Shown: positions 1-6,883 of the stretch, piece by piece | Layout: every line of letters starts with the position of its first letter | Position numbering within the stretch: position 1 is the stretch's first letter | Assembly: GCF_900454835.1 (NCBI RefSeq) | Contig: NZ_UGTM01000002.1 | Coordinates: forward strand, 682,001 to 746,000 | Direction: 5' to 3' | DNA from: Prevotella denticola | GTDB lineage: Bacteria > Bacteroidota > Bacteroidia > Bacteroidales > Bacteroidaceae | DNA: 64,000 bases | Notes under the pieces: generated by a model | Seen by the model: the letters and a program-made list of their open reading frames with translations, nothing else | What the model was told of the DNA's origin: nothing | The model's database searches: none | Translations under genes and position numbers: made by a program

Positions 1-4
1 ATTA

Positions 5-31
5 ATTAGCTGAATATCAGCTAATAATTTT
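5..31. terminator. Hairpin at window start, possible terminator of an off-window gene
   Basis: ATTAGCTGA and TCAGCTAAT form a 9-bp stem with a 3-base loop (5-25), followed by a T-rich stretch. It lies just before the first 49-bp repeat copy. The gene it would terminate is outside the window. Confidence 0.4.
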
Positions 32-77
32 CTCAGGCACTTGGAGTTCTCACAAGAATTTATGCTGCGGAATTAAG
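29..77 (+). repeat. 49-bp direct repeat, copy 1 (upstream of the aldo/keto reductase)
   Basis: The sequence from TTTCTCAGGCACTTGG to GCTGCGGAATTAAG is identical, by eye, to positions 1056-1104. The pair encloses exactly one gene, the aldo/keto reductase. Read in the frame of CAG-GCA-CTT it encodes QALGVLTRIYAAEL, but here two stop codons lie immediately upstream, so this copy is not itself an open gene. Confidence 0.85.
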
Positions 78-113
78 AACTTTGTAATCATTAACCCCAA
101 AAAAGAGAAGAAA

Positions 114-959
114 ATGAAGTATGTAACGTTAAACAACGGAGTGAAAATACCCCAATTGGGCTACGGGGTATATCAAGTGGAACCGACAGAAGCCGGACGT
201 TGCGTGAACGACGCACTCGGCGCAGGTTATCGGATGGTGGATACTGCGCAAGCGTATCACAATGAAGAGGGCGTGGGCGCAGCAGTGAAGAAGAGCGGCA
301 TTGCCCGCAGCGAAATCTTTTTGGTGTCTAAAATATGGATAAGCAACTACGGCTACGAACGTGCCAAAGCAAGCATTGACGAGAGCCTGCGCCGGTTGCA
401 GACCGAATACATCGACCTCATGCTGCTTCATCAGCCTTTTTGTGACTACTATGGTGCCTATCGCGCTTTGGAAGAGGCTTATCGGGAGGGCAAATTGCGC
501 GCTATCGGTGTGAGCAATTTCCAGCCGAACCATTTCATTGACCTTGCGAGCAATGTCGAAATCGTACCGGCAGTGAACCAAGTGGAGACGCACGTCTTCT
601 GCCAGCAAATCAGGAGTAAGGAGTACATGGATGAGTTCGGCACGCATACGATGTCGTGGGGACCGCTTGCCGAAGGTCGCAACGGACTCTTCGTGAATCC
701 TGTGTTAAAGGAAATCGGCAAGGTGCATGGCAAGAGCGTGGCACAGGTTGCCCTCCGCTACCTCACCCAACGCGATGTCATCATCATTCCGAAGTCCGTC
801 CACCGCAACCGTATGGAAGAGAACTTCAACATCTACGACTTCGAGCTTACACCCGACGAAATGGAGCGTATCAAATCCCTTGACCTCGCCAAAAGCGCAT
901 TTTTCGACCATAACGATCCGGAGACCGTGAAGATGTTTATGGGATGGAGAGCACTCTGA
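114..959 (+). CDS. Aldo/keto reductase
   Basis: This 281-residue protein is a complete single-domain TIM-barrel NAD(P)H-dependent aldo/keto reductase. The catalytic tetrad is visible: Asp43 and Tyr48 in VDTAQAYHN, Lys73 in LVSKIW and His106 in LMLLHQPF. The C-terminal cofactor region contains IIPKSVHRNR. Family members reduce aldehydes, ketones or 2,5-diketo-D-gluconate; the sequence resembles the bacterial YvgN/DkgA group, but the substrate cannot be named. The ATG at 114 follows an A-rich leader typical of Bacteroidota. The gene stands alone between two identical 49-bp direct repeats (29-77 and 1056-1104), an arrangement suggesting duplication, insertion or excision around it. Confidence 0.93.
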   Translation: MKYVTLNNGVKIPQLGYGVYQVEPTEAGRCVNDALGAGYRMVDTAQAYHNEEGVGAAVKKSGIARSEIFLVSKIWISNYGYERAKASIDESLRRLQTEYIDLMLLHQPFCDYYGAYRALEEAYREGKLRAIGVSNFQPNHFIDLASNVEIVPAVNQVETHVFCQQIRSKEYMDEFGTHTMSWGPLAEGRNGLFVNPVLKEIGKVHGKSVAQVALRYLTQRDVIIIPKSVHRNRMEENFNIYDFELTPDEMERIKSLDLAKSAFFDHNDPETVKMFMGWRAL

Positions 960-1033
960 TGTGATTTTGTCATGTCAAATTTTTGCTTACTTGTTATGTT
1001 TGCAGCACCAAGATAGGTGAAGTTTCTGACATA

Positions 1034-1073
1034 TCCAAGTGTTTTGAGAACTTTGTTTCTCAGGCACTTGGAG
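1034..1073. repeat. Hairpin nested in the second 49-bp repeat
   Basis: CCAAGTG-TT-TTGAGAA and TTCTCA-GG-CACTTGG pair around a short CTTTG loop, giving a stem of about 15 bp with one internal mismatch. The right arm is the first part of the 49-bp repeat; copy 1 lacks the left arm. It lies 75 bp past the aldo/keto reductase stop and could terminate that transcript, though no clear T-run follows. Confidence 0.55.
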
Positions 1074-1104
1074 TTCTCACAAGAATTTATGCTGCGGAAT
1101 TAAG
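1056..1104 (+). repeat. 49-bp direct repeat, copy 2 (downstream of the aldo/keto reductase)
   Basis: Identical to 29-77. Here the frame is open on both sides, from about 965 to the TGA at 1138-1140, and encodes a peptide ending in a Lys-rich tail. There is no good start codon. This may be the 3' remnant of a lost gene. Confidence 0.8.
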
Positions 1105-1286
1105 GCTAAAGAAAAAGAAGAGGTTTTGAACAAGGGATGAGAAGCAGATGATATTCAACAACTGTATTGCGTTTTGTCCTGATAATTTACCAGGCCAATG
1201 CCTCTCCCTGCCTGGTTTACGTGTTTGTTGATAAATTTGGACAAGTCTGACAGCCCATAAGCGTCAGGCTGTTTCTATGAAAGGTG

Positions 1287-1520
1287 TAACTCGCTCTTTA
1301 TCAAGTCGGTACATACCTGTTTTGGAAAGGTGCTTAATTACGTTGCAGACAGGCGTTAACTGGCGTGCAAGTAGGCACTGATTGGAACGAAATCAGGCGT
1401 TAACAGAAAGGCAGGCAGTGCCTGTTACGGGACCGGGACTCTGTCTCCAGCTTTTCCACGCATGCCAGGACGGAAGAAACCGGTTGGATGAATAGTCCGA
1501 AATGTAAACTTCTTTTCATT
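1287..1520 (+). repeat. Dispersed intergenic repeat, copy A
   Basis: One of three intergenic segments of about 230 bp (others at 10336-10568 and, inverted, 56060-56282). They share a TAACTCnnT-like left end, a motif near AAGGTGCTTA, a core with GCAAGTA(A/G)GC, and a right end of TGTAAA followed by CTTTTCATT or similar. Copy A is the most diverged in the core and contains GGCGTTAAC twice. The rest of the 720-bp gap between 959 and 1681 holds no gene that can be supported. Confidence 0.6.
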
Positions 1521-1680
1521 CTTTATAGGACGGAATCCTGCTCCTCCGAGCGTCAGACATGACTGCTGTCCGGGCGCACATGGATTCCCCGTCTTTCATA
1601 TCCTGGTTATCATGCAGGAACAGCGACTTGCAGACCGCTGTATGCGGGAGATACGGCCATAGGAATAGGAAGGCAGCCTG

Positions 1681-2112
1681 TCAGTTCAGGCCGTCTTCTT
1701 CTTTCATTGCTTCCAGACATTTCGGGCAGATACCCTTGTAATAGAGCTGTGTATCGTCAATCCTGAATCCCTTGCCGAGTTCGCCGGTATAGCGCGGCAT
1801 CTCCATGGCCTCAAAGTCGTACACCTTCTCGCAGCGTTTGCAGAAGAAGTGTGCGTGCGGCTCCGTGACACCGTCGTAGCATACACGGTGGTCGTCGATG
1901 GTAATCATCAGTGCGGCTCCGTGTTCCGACAGCATTCTCAGCGTGTTGTAAACAGTTGTGCGGCTTACCGTAGGCAGTTGCTTTTTCAGTGCGACGAAAA
2001 CCTCCTCCACCGTTGGGTGTGTATGGTGGGAAAGCAGGTACTTCATAATGGCGACACGCTGGATGGAAGGGCGGATACCCAATGCGATGAGTTTATTGTA
2101 AGCTGAATCCAC
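1681..2112 (-). CDS. perR: PerR-type Fur family peroxide-responsive repressor
   Basis: This 143-residue protein has an N-terminal winged helix (recognition region near TVSRTTVYNTLRML, residues 48-62) and a C-terminal dimerisation domain. Structural zinc cysteines form two CxxC pairs, Cys91/Cys94 and Cys129/Cys132. The regulatory metal ligands of Bacillus PerR (H37, D85, H91, H93, D104) align at a constant offset with His32, Asp80, His86, His88 and Asp99. The Asp at the last position favours PerR over Fur. In this family Fe-catalysed oxidation of the two regulatory histidines releases DNA and induces peroxide defence. A well-spaced promoter lies at 2205-2236, and an ATAAT-TTT-ATTAT inverted repeat between promoter and start may be an autoregulatory site. 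Confidence 0.92.
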   Translation of the reverse strand: MDSAYNKLIALGIRPSIQRVAIMKYLLSHHTHPTVEEVFVALKKQLPTVSRTTVYNTLRMLSEHGAALMITIDDHRVCYDGVTEPHAHFFCKRCEKVYDFEAMEMPRYTGELGKGFRIDDTQLYYKGICPKCLEAMKEEDGLN

Positions 2113-2144
2113 TATAGTAAGATTTTATCAATTTATATTGAGAA

Positions 2145-2157
2145 ATAATTTTATTAT
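2145..2157. promoter_or_regulatory. Possible PerR operator in the perR leader
   Basis: ATAAT and ATTAT flank TTT, resembling but not matching the Bacillus PerR box (TTATAATnATTATAA). It sits between the predicted perR transcription start and the coding start, where autorepression would act. A second imperfect inverted repeat, CAAT-TTAT-ATTG, is about 15 bp closer to the gene. Confidence 0.3.
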
Positions 2158-2204
2158 CAACACTGAATCCCCTGTGTGTACAGATGACTTACGTATTCTT
2201 TCTG

Positions 2205-2236
2205 CAAAGTTACTGTTTTTGTATTTAGCGGACAAA
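2205..2236 (-). promoter_or_regulatory. perR promoter
   Basis: On the minus strand, TTTG (2236-2233) and TAACTTTG (2212-2205) are separated by 20 bp, matching the Bacteroidota -33/-7 consensus. The predicted leader is about 85 nt. Confidence 0.7.
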
Positions 2237-2428
2237 TATTATGTTGTAAATTATACAAGGATAAGAGGGATTTGACTTTAATTCACACTTTATCTTTGTT
2301 ATTTCATGTAATTTATAACGGTGTCTTTCCGTGTACCGTCCTGCATGGAACACTACTGGGTTTACAGGAATATTGCAGTCCTGCCAAAGGGAATTTCAGG
2401 GTCTGTCGTAAAAATACCATTGAAGTGT

Positions 2429-2459
2429 ATTGCCGAGAGCCATAAAAATCTTACTTTTG
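2429..2459 (+). promoter_or_regulatory. Promoter of the flavin reductase-like gene
   Basis: ATTG (2429-2432) and TACTTTTG (2452-2459) are separated by 19 bp, fitting the Bacteroidota consensus, about 70 bp upstream of the ATG at 2532. The intergenic region 2113-2531 otherwise holds the divergent perR promoter and a second weaker TATCTTTG at 2291-2298. Confidence 0.55.
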
Positions 2460-2531
2460 TATCTGGATTCTGCTCAAGTGTACAGCGGGGCAGGACACAC
2501 TCCTTTAAATTTAAACGAACATATAATCAGC

Positions 2532-3068
2532 ATGAAAGAAGTCAGTTACAAAGAATTGAAATTCAATCCGTTCAATCTTCTTGGGAAGGAATGGATGCTC
2601 ATTTCGGCCGGCAGTGAGCAGACCGGGTGCAATACGATGACTATCAGCTGGGGACACCTCGGCTGTCTCTGGGGACATAACGACCCGACTGCTGTTGTCT
2701 ACCTCCGTCCAAGCCGCTATACAAAGACGTTTGTGGACCGGGAGGATTACTTTACACTCTGCGTCATGGATGAGTCTTTCAGGAAGCAGATGGCTTATCT
2801 TGGTTCTGTGTCGGGACGCGATGAAGACAAAATCGGGAAGGCCGGCCTCACGAAAGTGTTTGCTGACAACAGTGTCTATTTCAAGGAAGCCAAGCTGGTG
2901 TTCATCTGCAAGAAAGAATATGCTGCAGAATTACAGGAAAGCGGTTTTGTTGACAAGGACATCTTTCATCAGGCTTACCCTCTGAAAGACCTTCATACCA
3001 TGTATGTCGGGAAGATTGAAAAGGTTTTGGTTCGAGACGATGAATATGTAGATGACAATGTCCGGTGA
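2532..3068 (+). CDS. Flavin reductase-like (FMN-binding split barrel) protein
   Basis: This 178-residue protein matches the flavin reductase-like/split-barrel flavoprotein family: an N-terminal region of the type FNPF..LGKEWMLISAG, then TMTISWGHLGCLWG and a conserved YTKTFVDREDYFTLCVM segment around residues 55-75. Members bind FMN and act as NAD(P)H:flavin oxidoreductases or related redox proteins; the substrate is not readable here. The ATG at 2532 was chosen over an upstream ATG at 2430 because that one lies at or upstream of the promoter. It is divergent from perR, so peroxide or redox control is plausible, but no PerR box was seen directly upstream. Confidence 0.85.
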   Translation: MKEVSYKELKFNPFNLLGKEWMLISAGSEQTGCNTMTISWGHLGCLWGHNDPTAVVYLRPSRYTKTFVDREDYFTLCVMDESFRKQMAYLGSVSGRDEDKIGKAGLTKVFADNSVYFKEAKLVFICKKEYAAELQESGFVDKDIFHQAYPLKDLHTMYVGKIEKVLVRDDEYVDDNVR

Positions 3069-3098
3069 TCATTTTCCCGTCAGCCAGGAATGAAAAAA

Positions 3099-3158
3099 AG
3101 AGACTGTATGAAAGCGCAGATGTACAAGGTTGCACATTCTGGCTGTCATGCAGTCTCT
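3099..3158. terminator. Long hairpin between convergent genes
   Basis: AGAGACTGTATGA (3099-3111) pairs with TCATGCAGTCTCT (3146-3158) with one G-T pair, and the loop contains a second stem, AGATGT/ACATTCT. A poly-A run precedes it (3093-3099), giving a U-run on the minus strand. It likely separates the flavin reductase gene from the convergent acid phosphatase gene. Confidence 0.55.
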
Positions 3159-3237
3159 CTTAGTTGTATTTAGTGTTTTATTGACGGATCGTTTGGTCAG
3201 AGTCAGTCTGTTGACAAGCAGCTCTCCAGCCCACGGT

Positions 3238-4527
3238 CTACTTTATGTCATCGTATGCACGGATAGCCCGCAGAAATCGATTGTTGACATCCTCGAAGGT
3301 GTAGAGTCCGTCTGTGTTCTGGGTGAGACCTTTCAGCTTCAGCGCATAGATTTGCGGGGTATGCCGAAGGTCGAGCAGGGACATCTGCTTGAGCTGGCCG
3401 GTGCTCTGATATACGAGGTTTATCGCTACATAGGCTTTATCGGCAGCGTCTACCCACTTTTCGAATACGAGTTTTGAGCCGATAGGTGTCTTCTTCTCGA
3501 TGGAGTTGGGGAGTGAATAATCCTCGACGCCGAGGGCTGCATCAACACTTGCGATGTTTGAGTCATGGCCGCATAGGAAAGTGAACTTCCGTGTGTCAGC
3601 ATTCAATTCGTCGTACATATACTGCAAGAGAGGATGTGCTACGTTGACAGCAACGATGGGAGCCGTGAAGAGAACGTCACCGTACACGTCTTTGATTCTG
3701 GCTATCTTTGTCCAGTCTTCCAGCGAGAGTTTGTGTCCGAAGGCTGCCTTTAAGGCATCGGGCTCCTCATAGTACTGGAGGATGAAAGCGTCGGAAGCAG
3801 AGTTGGCGTTTTTCAGTGAGCCTTTCATGCCGGGTTCCTGATTGAGGTTGAGCGTAATCCGGGTGTCGTTGTCGACGAAGTCTTTTACTTCACCTTTCTT
3901 ATAATATTCGCTCTGTTTCATGTCCAGTACCTTGGAAATAATGTCATAGCTGTCCTTCAGGCTCTTGTTGATGCCGACCAGCCCATCTTTTCCACCCATG
4001 GCATTTATCTGCTTCATGGCCTCAGTGCGGAAAGCCTCACTGCTTTTTGTCAGGCGTGGAAAGAATACGGGATCCATCTTGGACGGTACATAGCGGTGGT
4101 TCACGTGCAGTCCGGCAACCGGCATGAAGCCGCTGGAGAAGTACTGTGCGGTGGCTATGCAACGCTGCATGGAGTTGGCGTAGAGGTTTACTTCGTCAAC
4201 CGTCGGCACGTAGTTCTCCTTGAACAGTCCCTCTTCAACGGTCCATTTGCGGAAGAACTGCCCCATCTCCGTCTCAAGTACACCGCCCCGGAGGGTCAGT
4301 TCGCTCGCTGCGGATGACCACTCCGTCCACTCATGCGGCGTCATCTTGCTCAGAGCTGAACCGTTGGTTGACAGCGGCGATCGGATATTATGACGGGAGA
4401 GGATGACGACCTCTTTCAGTTTATATTTTCCCTTGAAGGCTTCCGAACGCTGGAGCTGTGCCTGTGCCAGCGACGGACAGATGAATGCCAGCAGAAGAAG
4501 AAACAGGAGTGAATTTAGTTTTCTCAT
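3238..4527 (-). CDS. Secreted histidine-type acid phosphatase (AppA/Agp-like)
   Basis: This 429-residue protein has a Sec signal peptide (MRKLNSLLFLLLLAF, cleavage near AQA, residue 23) and the histidine acid phosphatase fold. The phosphohistidine motif is RHNIRSPLS (residues 45-53), a variant of RHGxRxP with Asn replacing Gly. A proton-donor HD motif appears late in the protein in FLCGHDSNIA. The family hydrolyses phosphomonoesters such as phytate or glucose-1-phosphate in the periplasm. The ATG at 4527 was chosen because the signal peptide starts there; an upstream in-frame ATG at 4581 adds only a charged tail. It is the last gene of a three-gene minus-strand phosphate group. Confidence 0.9.
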   Translation of the reverse strand: MRKLNSLLFLLLLAFICPSLAQAQLQRSEAFKGKYKLKEVVILSRHNIRSPLSTNGSALSKMTPHEWTEWSSAASELTLRGGVLETEMGQFFRKWTVEEGLFKENYVPTVDEVNLYANSMQRCIATAQYFSSGFMPVAGLHVNHRYVPSKMDPVFFPRLTKSSEAFRTEAMKQINAMGGKDGLVGINKSLKDSYDIISKVLDMKQSEYYKKGEVKDFVDNDTRITLNLNQEPGMKGSLKNANSASDAFILQYYEEPDALKAAFGHKLSLEDWTKIARIKDVYGDVLFTAPIVAVNVAHPLLQYMYDELNADTRKFTFLCGHDSNIASVDAALGVEDYSLPNSIEKKTPIGSKLVFEKWVDAADKAYVAINLVYQSTGQLKQMSLLDLRHTPQIYALKLKGLTQNTDGLYTFEDVNNRFLRAIRAYDDIK

Positions 4528-4597
4528 TGTAATGATGTTTTTATGTTCATACTTTGATTCTTGCTCCATAGCCCTCAGCATGGGCTATGGATGATTG

Positions 4598-5755
4598 TCA
4601 GAACTTGATCTGCAGACGTGTCTCGAGAACCGAGAAGGTGTTGTTCTTGAAGGCGGCATTCTCTGTCGCACGGGTGATTGAACCGCGGACACGCCATATC
4701 ATATACTTGTTGAGATAATAGTTGAAGGTCAGCGACCAGTCATTTACCTTACCGCCATAGATATTGGCATCTTTGTCGGTCAATGTTGAGTAGTTGTAGG
4801 ATGCAACGAGTTCCATTGAGCCCGGATCCGGAGTTGCGATGCCTGCATCTGCCCTTGTATAGGTGTAGCCCTGGCCGTTGAGCAGATAGCGTACATTGCC
4901 GTATGCACCCCATGCATCATAGTTGGGCATACCGTTATCGCGTTTGATGCCTACATAGAAATACTGAGCCTCGAGGCCGAAGTTACCGCAGGCAAGGTTC
5001 ATTTCAGGAGAGAACTTCCACAGTGCCTTTGCGTCCGTGATGGTTGCTTCCTGTGCACTGACGCTGGCAATACGTGTCGGGAACGGAGCTTTCAGCGTAT
5101 AGGACTTGTGGCTGATGGCAGCATTCTTGTTGTAGCGTGGCGACTCATAGGCACCGCTGATGCCGACATGGAAAATCTTTCCACGCTCTGTCATCGGACG
5201 CCATACCAGACGTGTCATAACGCCCCAAGCCTCATTGCCGAGCTTGTCGGTGGTCATCTTCATGGCATCATTCTCTGCGAATACAGATGCTGTAGCGTGG
5301 AATTTCTCACCAGCGTGGACATACATGGCACCGAGCAGGCGGCTGTTGAAGAACGCCTGGCTTGCCAACGGTTCTTCCATTGAAATCTTGAAACTGGAGG
5401 ATGTGCCGCTCTGAAGGCCGTATTGATGAACGAAGTAACCCATGCGAACCAGGTTTTCCTTGTCGAAGTTGTAATCGATGTTGATGTCCTTCAGTGAAAG
5501 ACTCTGGCGTGCATAACCGACGTCAACCTTTGCCTTCCATTTGCCGTAAGTAGCGCTCAGTCCGGCACGGACATCGGGAATGGCAACGCCGTCGTTGAGC
5601 TTGTCGTCGAGTGCATCGTCTGTCGAGTGCATCACGCCTGCATCCATAAGGATACGTCCTGACGGCTTGACAATCAGCTTCGGCTCGTCCTGCTGAGCGA
5701 AGACACCTGCGCAAGCCATCAGGCCGCAGGCTGTAAAAAGAATCATTCTTTTCAT
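4598..5755 (-). CDS. Outer-membrane porin, OprP/OprO (phosphate-selective) family
   Basis: This 385-residue protein starts with a signal peptide (MKRMILFTACGLMACAGVFA, cleaved before QQDEP), followed by alternating amphipathic strands with many aromatic residues. It ends in a beta-barrel-type C-terminus (ETRLQIKF). Layout and motifs such as GRILMDAG, DVRAGLSATYGKW and DINIDYNF resemble the phosphate-selective porin O/P family. Its place between two secreted acid phosphatases suggests that it passes the released phosphate, or small phosphoesters, across the outer membrane. The anion selectivity is inferred from context, not shown by the sequence. The gap to the downstream phosphatase is 70 bp. 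Confidence 0.85.
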   Translation of the reverse strand: MKRMILFTACGLMACAGVFAQQDEPKLIVKPSGRILMDAGVMHSTDDALDDKLNDGVAIPDVRAGLSATYGKWKAKVDVGYARQSLSLKDINIDYNFDKENLVRMGYFVHQYGLQSGTSSSFKISMEEPLASQAFFNSRLLGAMYVHAGEKFHATASVFAENDAMKMTTDKLGNEAWGVMTRLVWRPMTERGKIFHVGISGAYESPRYNKNAAISHKSYTLKAPFPTRIASVSAQEATITDAKALWKFSPEMNLACGNFGLEAQYFYVGIKRDNGMPNYDAWGAYGNVRYLLNGQGYTYTRADAGIATPDPGSMELVASYNYSTLTDKDANIYGGKVNDWSLTFNYYLNKYMIWRVRGSITRATENAAFKNNTFSVLETRLQIKF

Positions 5756-5937
5756 AGAGATGTATTTATGTTATCTGTTATTTTTGGAGTTAAAAGACTT
5801 AAAGGAGATAATGGAATCAGGGAAAGTTAAAGGGGGAATTAAGCCATTGCCTCCGTTGTTGATGTTGTCTGTGCGGAACCCAATGCTGTCGGCTTGAAGT
5901 CTGCTGATTCATCAAACATCTTTATCTTTATGCCCTG

Positions 5938-6729
5938 TCAGTTTGCTGCCTTGAAAGAACTCTTGGCTACCTTACCTTCTTTCTGAAGCTTTGCAAACTC
6001 TTTCTTTGCTTTAGCCAATTGAGTCTGGAAAGCCGGATCAGCATGCAGACGGGCAACGACGGCTGCACTCACGAGGCGGGCCGCATCGACATCACTCTGC
6101 CAGTGATAGCCGCAGATGACACGGCTCTGTCCCATCTGGTAGCCACGCTCGAGTATCTCGTTCTGGCGGTCGACATTGATTTCTGCAAGGACAAGTGCCG
6201 TTGCCCAGCCAATGGCTGTATGCCCGGATGGGTAAGATCCGTTGGTAGACAGCTCCTGCTGCTGCTCCGGGTTGCACGTCATTTCCTTGTAGAAAGCAAA
6301 AGGACGGACACGCATATAATGGTTCTTGGCACTGCGGGTAGCCAGGTCACCGGCATCTTCGCGCATATTCAGGACGAGCTTGTAGATCTCCGGTGTGGTC
6401 TCCTTGCTGATCTTGATGCCGAATGCTTCCGAAAAGGCATTGGGCACACCGTCACCGCCGACACGTGCGTCAGCCGCAGCCTGGTCGCCGCGTGGTGTGT
6501 CACGCTGCATCTTTCCCCACTGGTACTGTGACTCGTCATACAGGAACTGTATGCTTCCCGGCTGCGGGGGAGCGGGCAGAAGGTCAAGCGAACTTGCCTG
6601 CTGACCGTCCTGAAGGAAGAAGAGGTCGGGTTTGGTACGTGCATCCTTGATTTTTGATGCAGGTGTCTGTGCAAATGTGGTTACTGACAATACCGCCAGT
6701 AAACCAGCCAGTAAGGTTTTCTTTGTCAT
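5938..6729 (-). CDS. phoN: Class A non-specific acid phosphatase (PhoN/PAP2 superfamily)
   Basis: This 263-residue secreted protein has a signal peptide ([20 protein letters not shown]) and all three PAP2 signature motifs: K135-x6-R142-P143, PSGH at 167-170, and S202-R203-x5-H209-x3-D213. His209 and His170 are the expected nucleophile and acid/base by family knowledge. These enzymes dephosphorylate a wide range of phosphomonoesters at low pH in the periplasm. It is first in a likely operon with the porin and histidine acid phosphatase, although 182 bp separate it from the porin. A TATCTTTG -7 element lies about 60 bp upstream on the minus strand. Confidence 0.95.
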   Translation of the reverse strand: MTKKTLLAGLLAVLSVTTFAQTPASKIKDARTKPDLFFLQDGQQASSLDLLPAPPQPGSIQFLYDESQYQWGKMQRDTPRGDQAAADARVGGDGVPNAFSEAFGIKISKETTPEIYKLVLNMREDAGDLATRSAKNHYMRVRPFAFYKEMTCNPEQQQELSTNGSYPSGHTAIGWATALVLAEINVDRQNEILERGYQMGQSRVICGYHWQSDVDAARLVSAAVVARLHADPAFQTQLAKAKKEFAKLQKEGKVAKSSFKAAN

Positions 6730-6786
6730 TTGGTTCTTGATCTTTAATAAAGGTTTAATACTAAGTCTAAGTTATGTTGATGCCTG

Positions 6787-6794
6787 CAAAGATA
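6787..6794 (-). promoter_or_regulatory. -7 element of the phoN group
   Basis: Reads TATCTTTG followed by CAGG on the minus strand, a typical Bacteroidota -7 box. It would give a leader of about 50 nt before the phoN start at 6729. Confidence 0.5.
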
Positions 6795-6810
6795 AGTGAA
6801 AAAGCGCATA

Positions 6811-6856
6811 CAAAACAGTTGCATCCGTATATTTCCCGAAGATAAACGGATGCAAC
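6811..6856 (-). terminator. Terminator of the propeller lipoprotein gene
   Basis: GTTGCATCCGT (6818-6828) and ACGGATGCAAC (6846-6856) form a perfect 11-bp stem. On the minus strand it is followed by TGTTTTG. It directly follows the stop of the large minus-strand gene at 6884. Confidence 0.75.
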
Positions 6857-6883
6857 GTCTTTTAACCATTTGGCTGTCAGCTG

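Noticed and set aside
2321..2617. 98-codon plus-strand frame ahead of the flavin reductase-like gene
   Set aside because: It begins in the divergent promoter region and overlaps the real gene in another frame.
3130..3477. 115-codon plus-strand frame overlapping the histidine phosphatase 3' end
   Set aside because: Antisense shadow extended through the intergenic hairpin; no supporting features.
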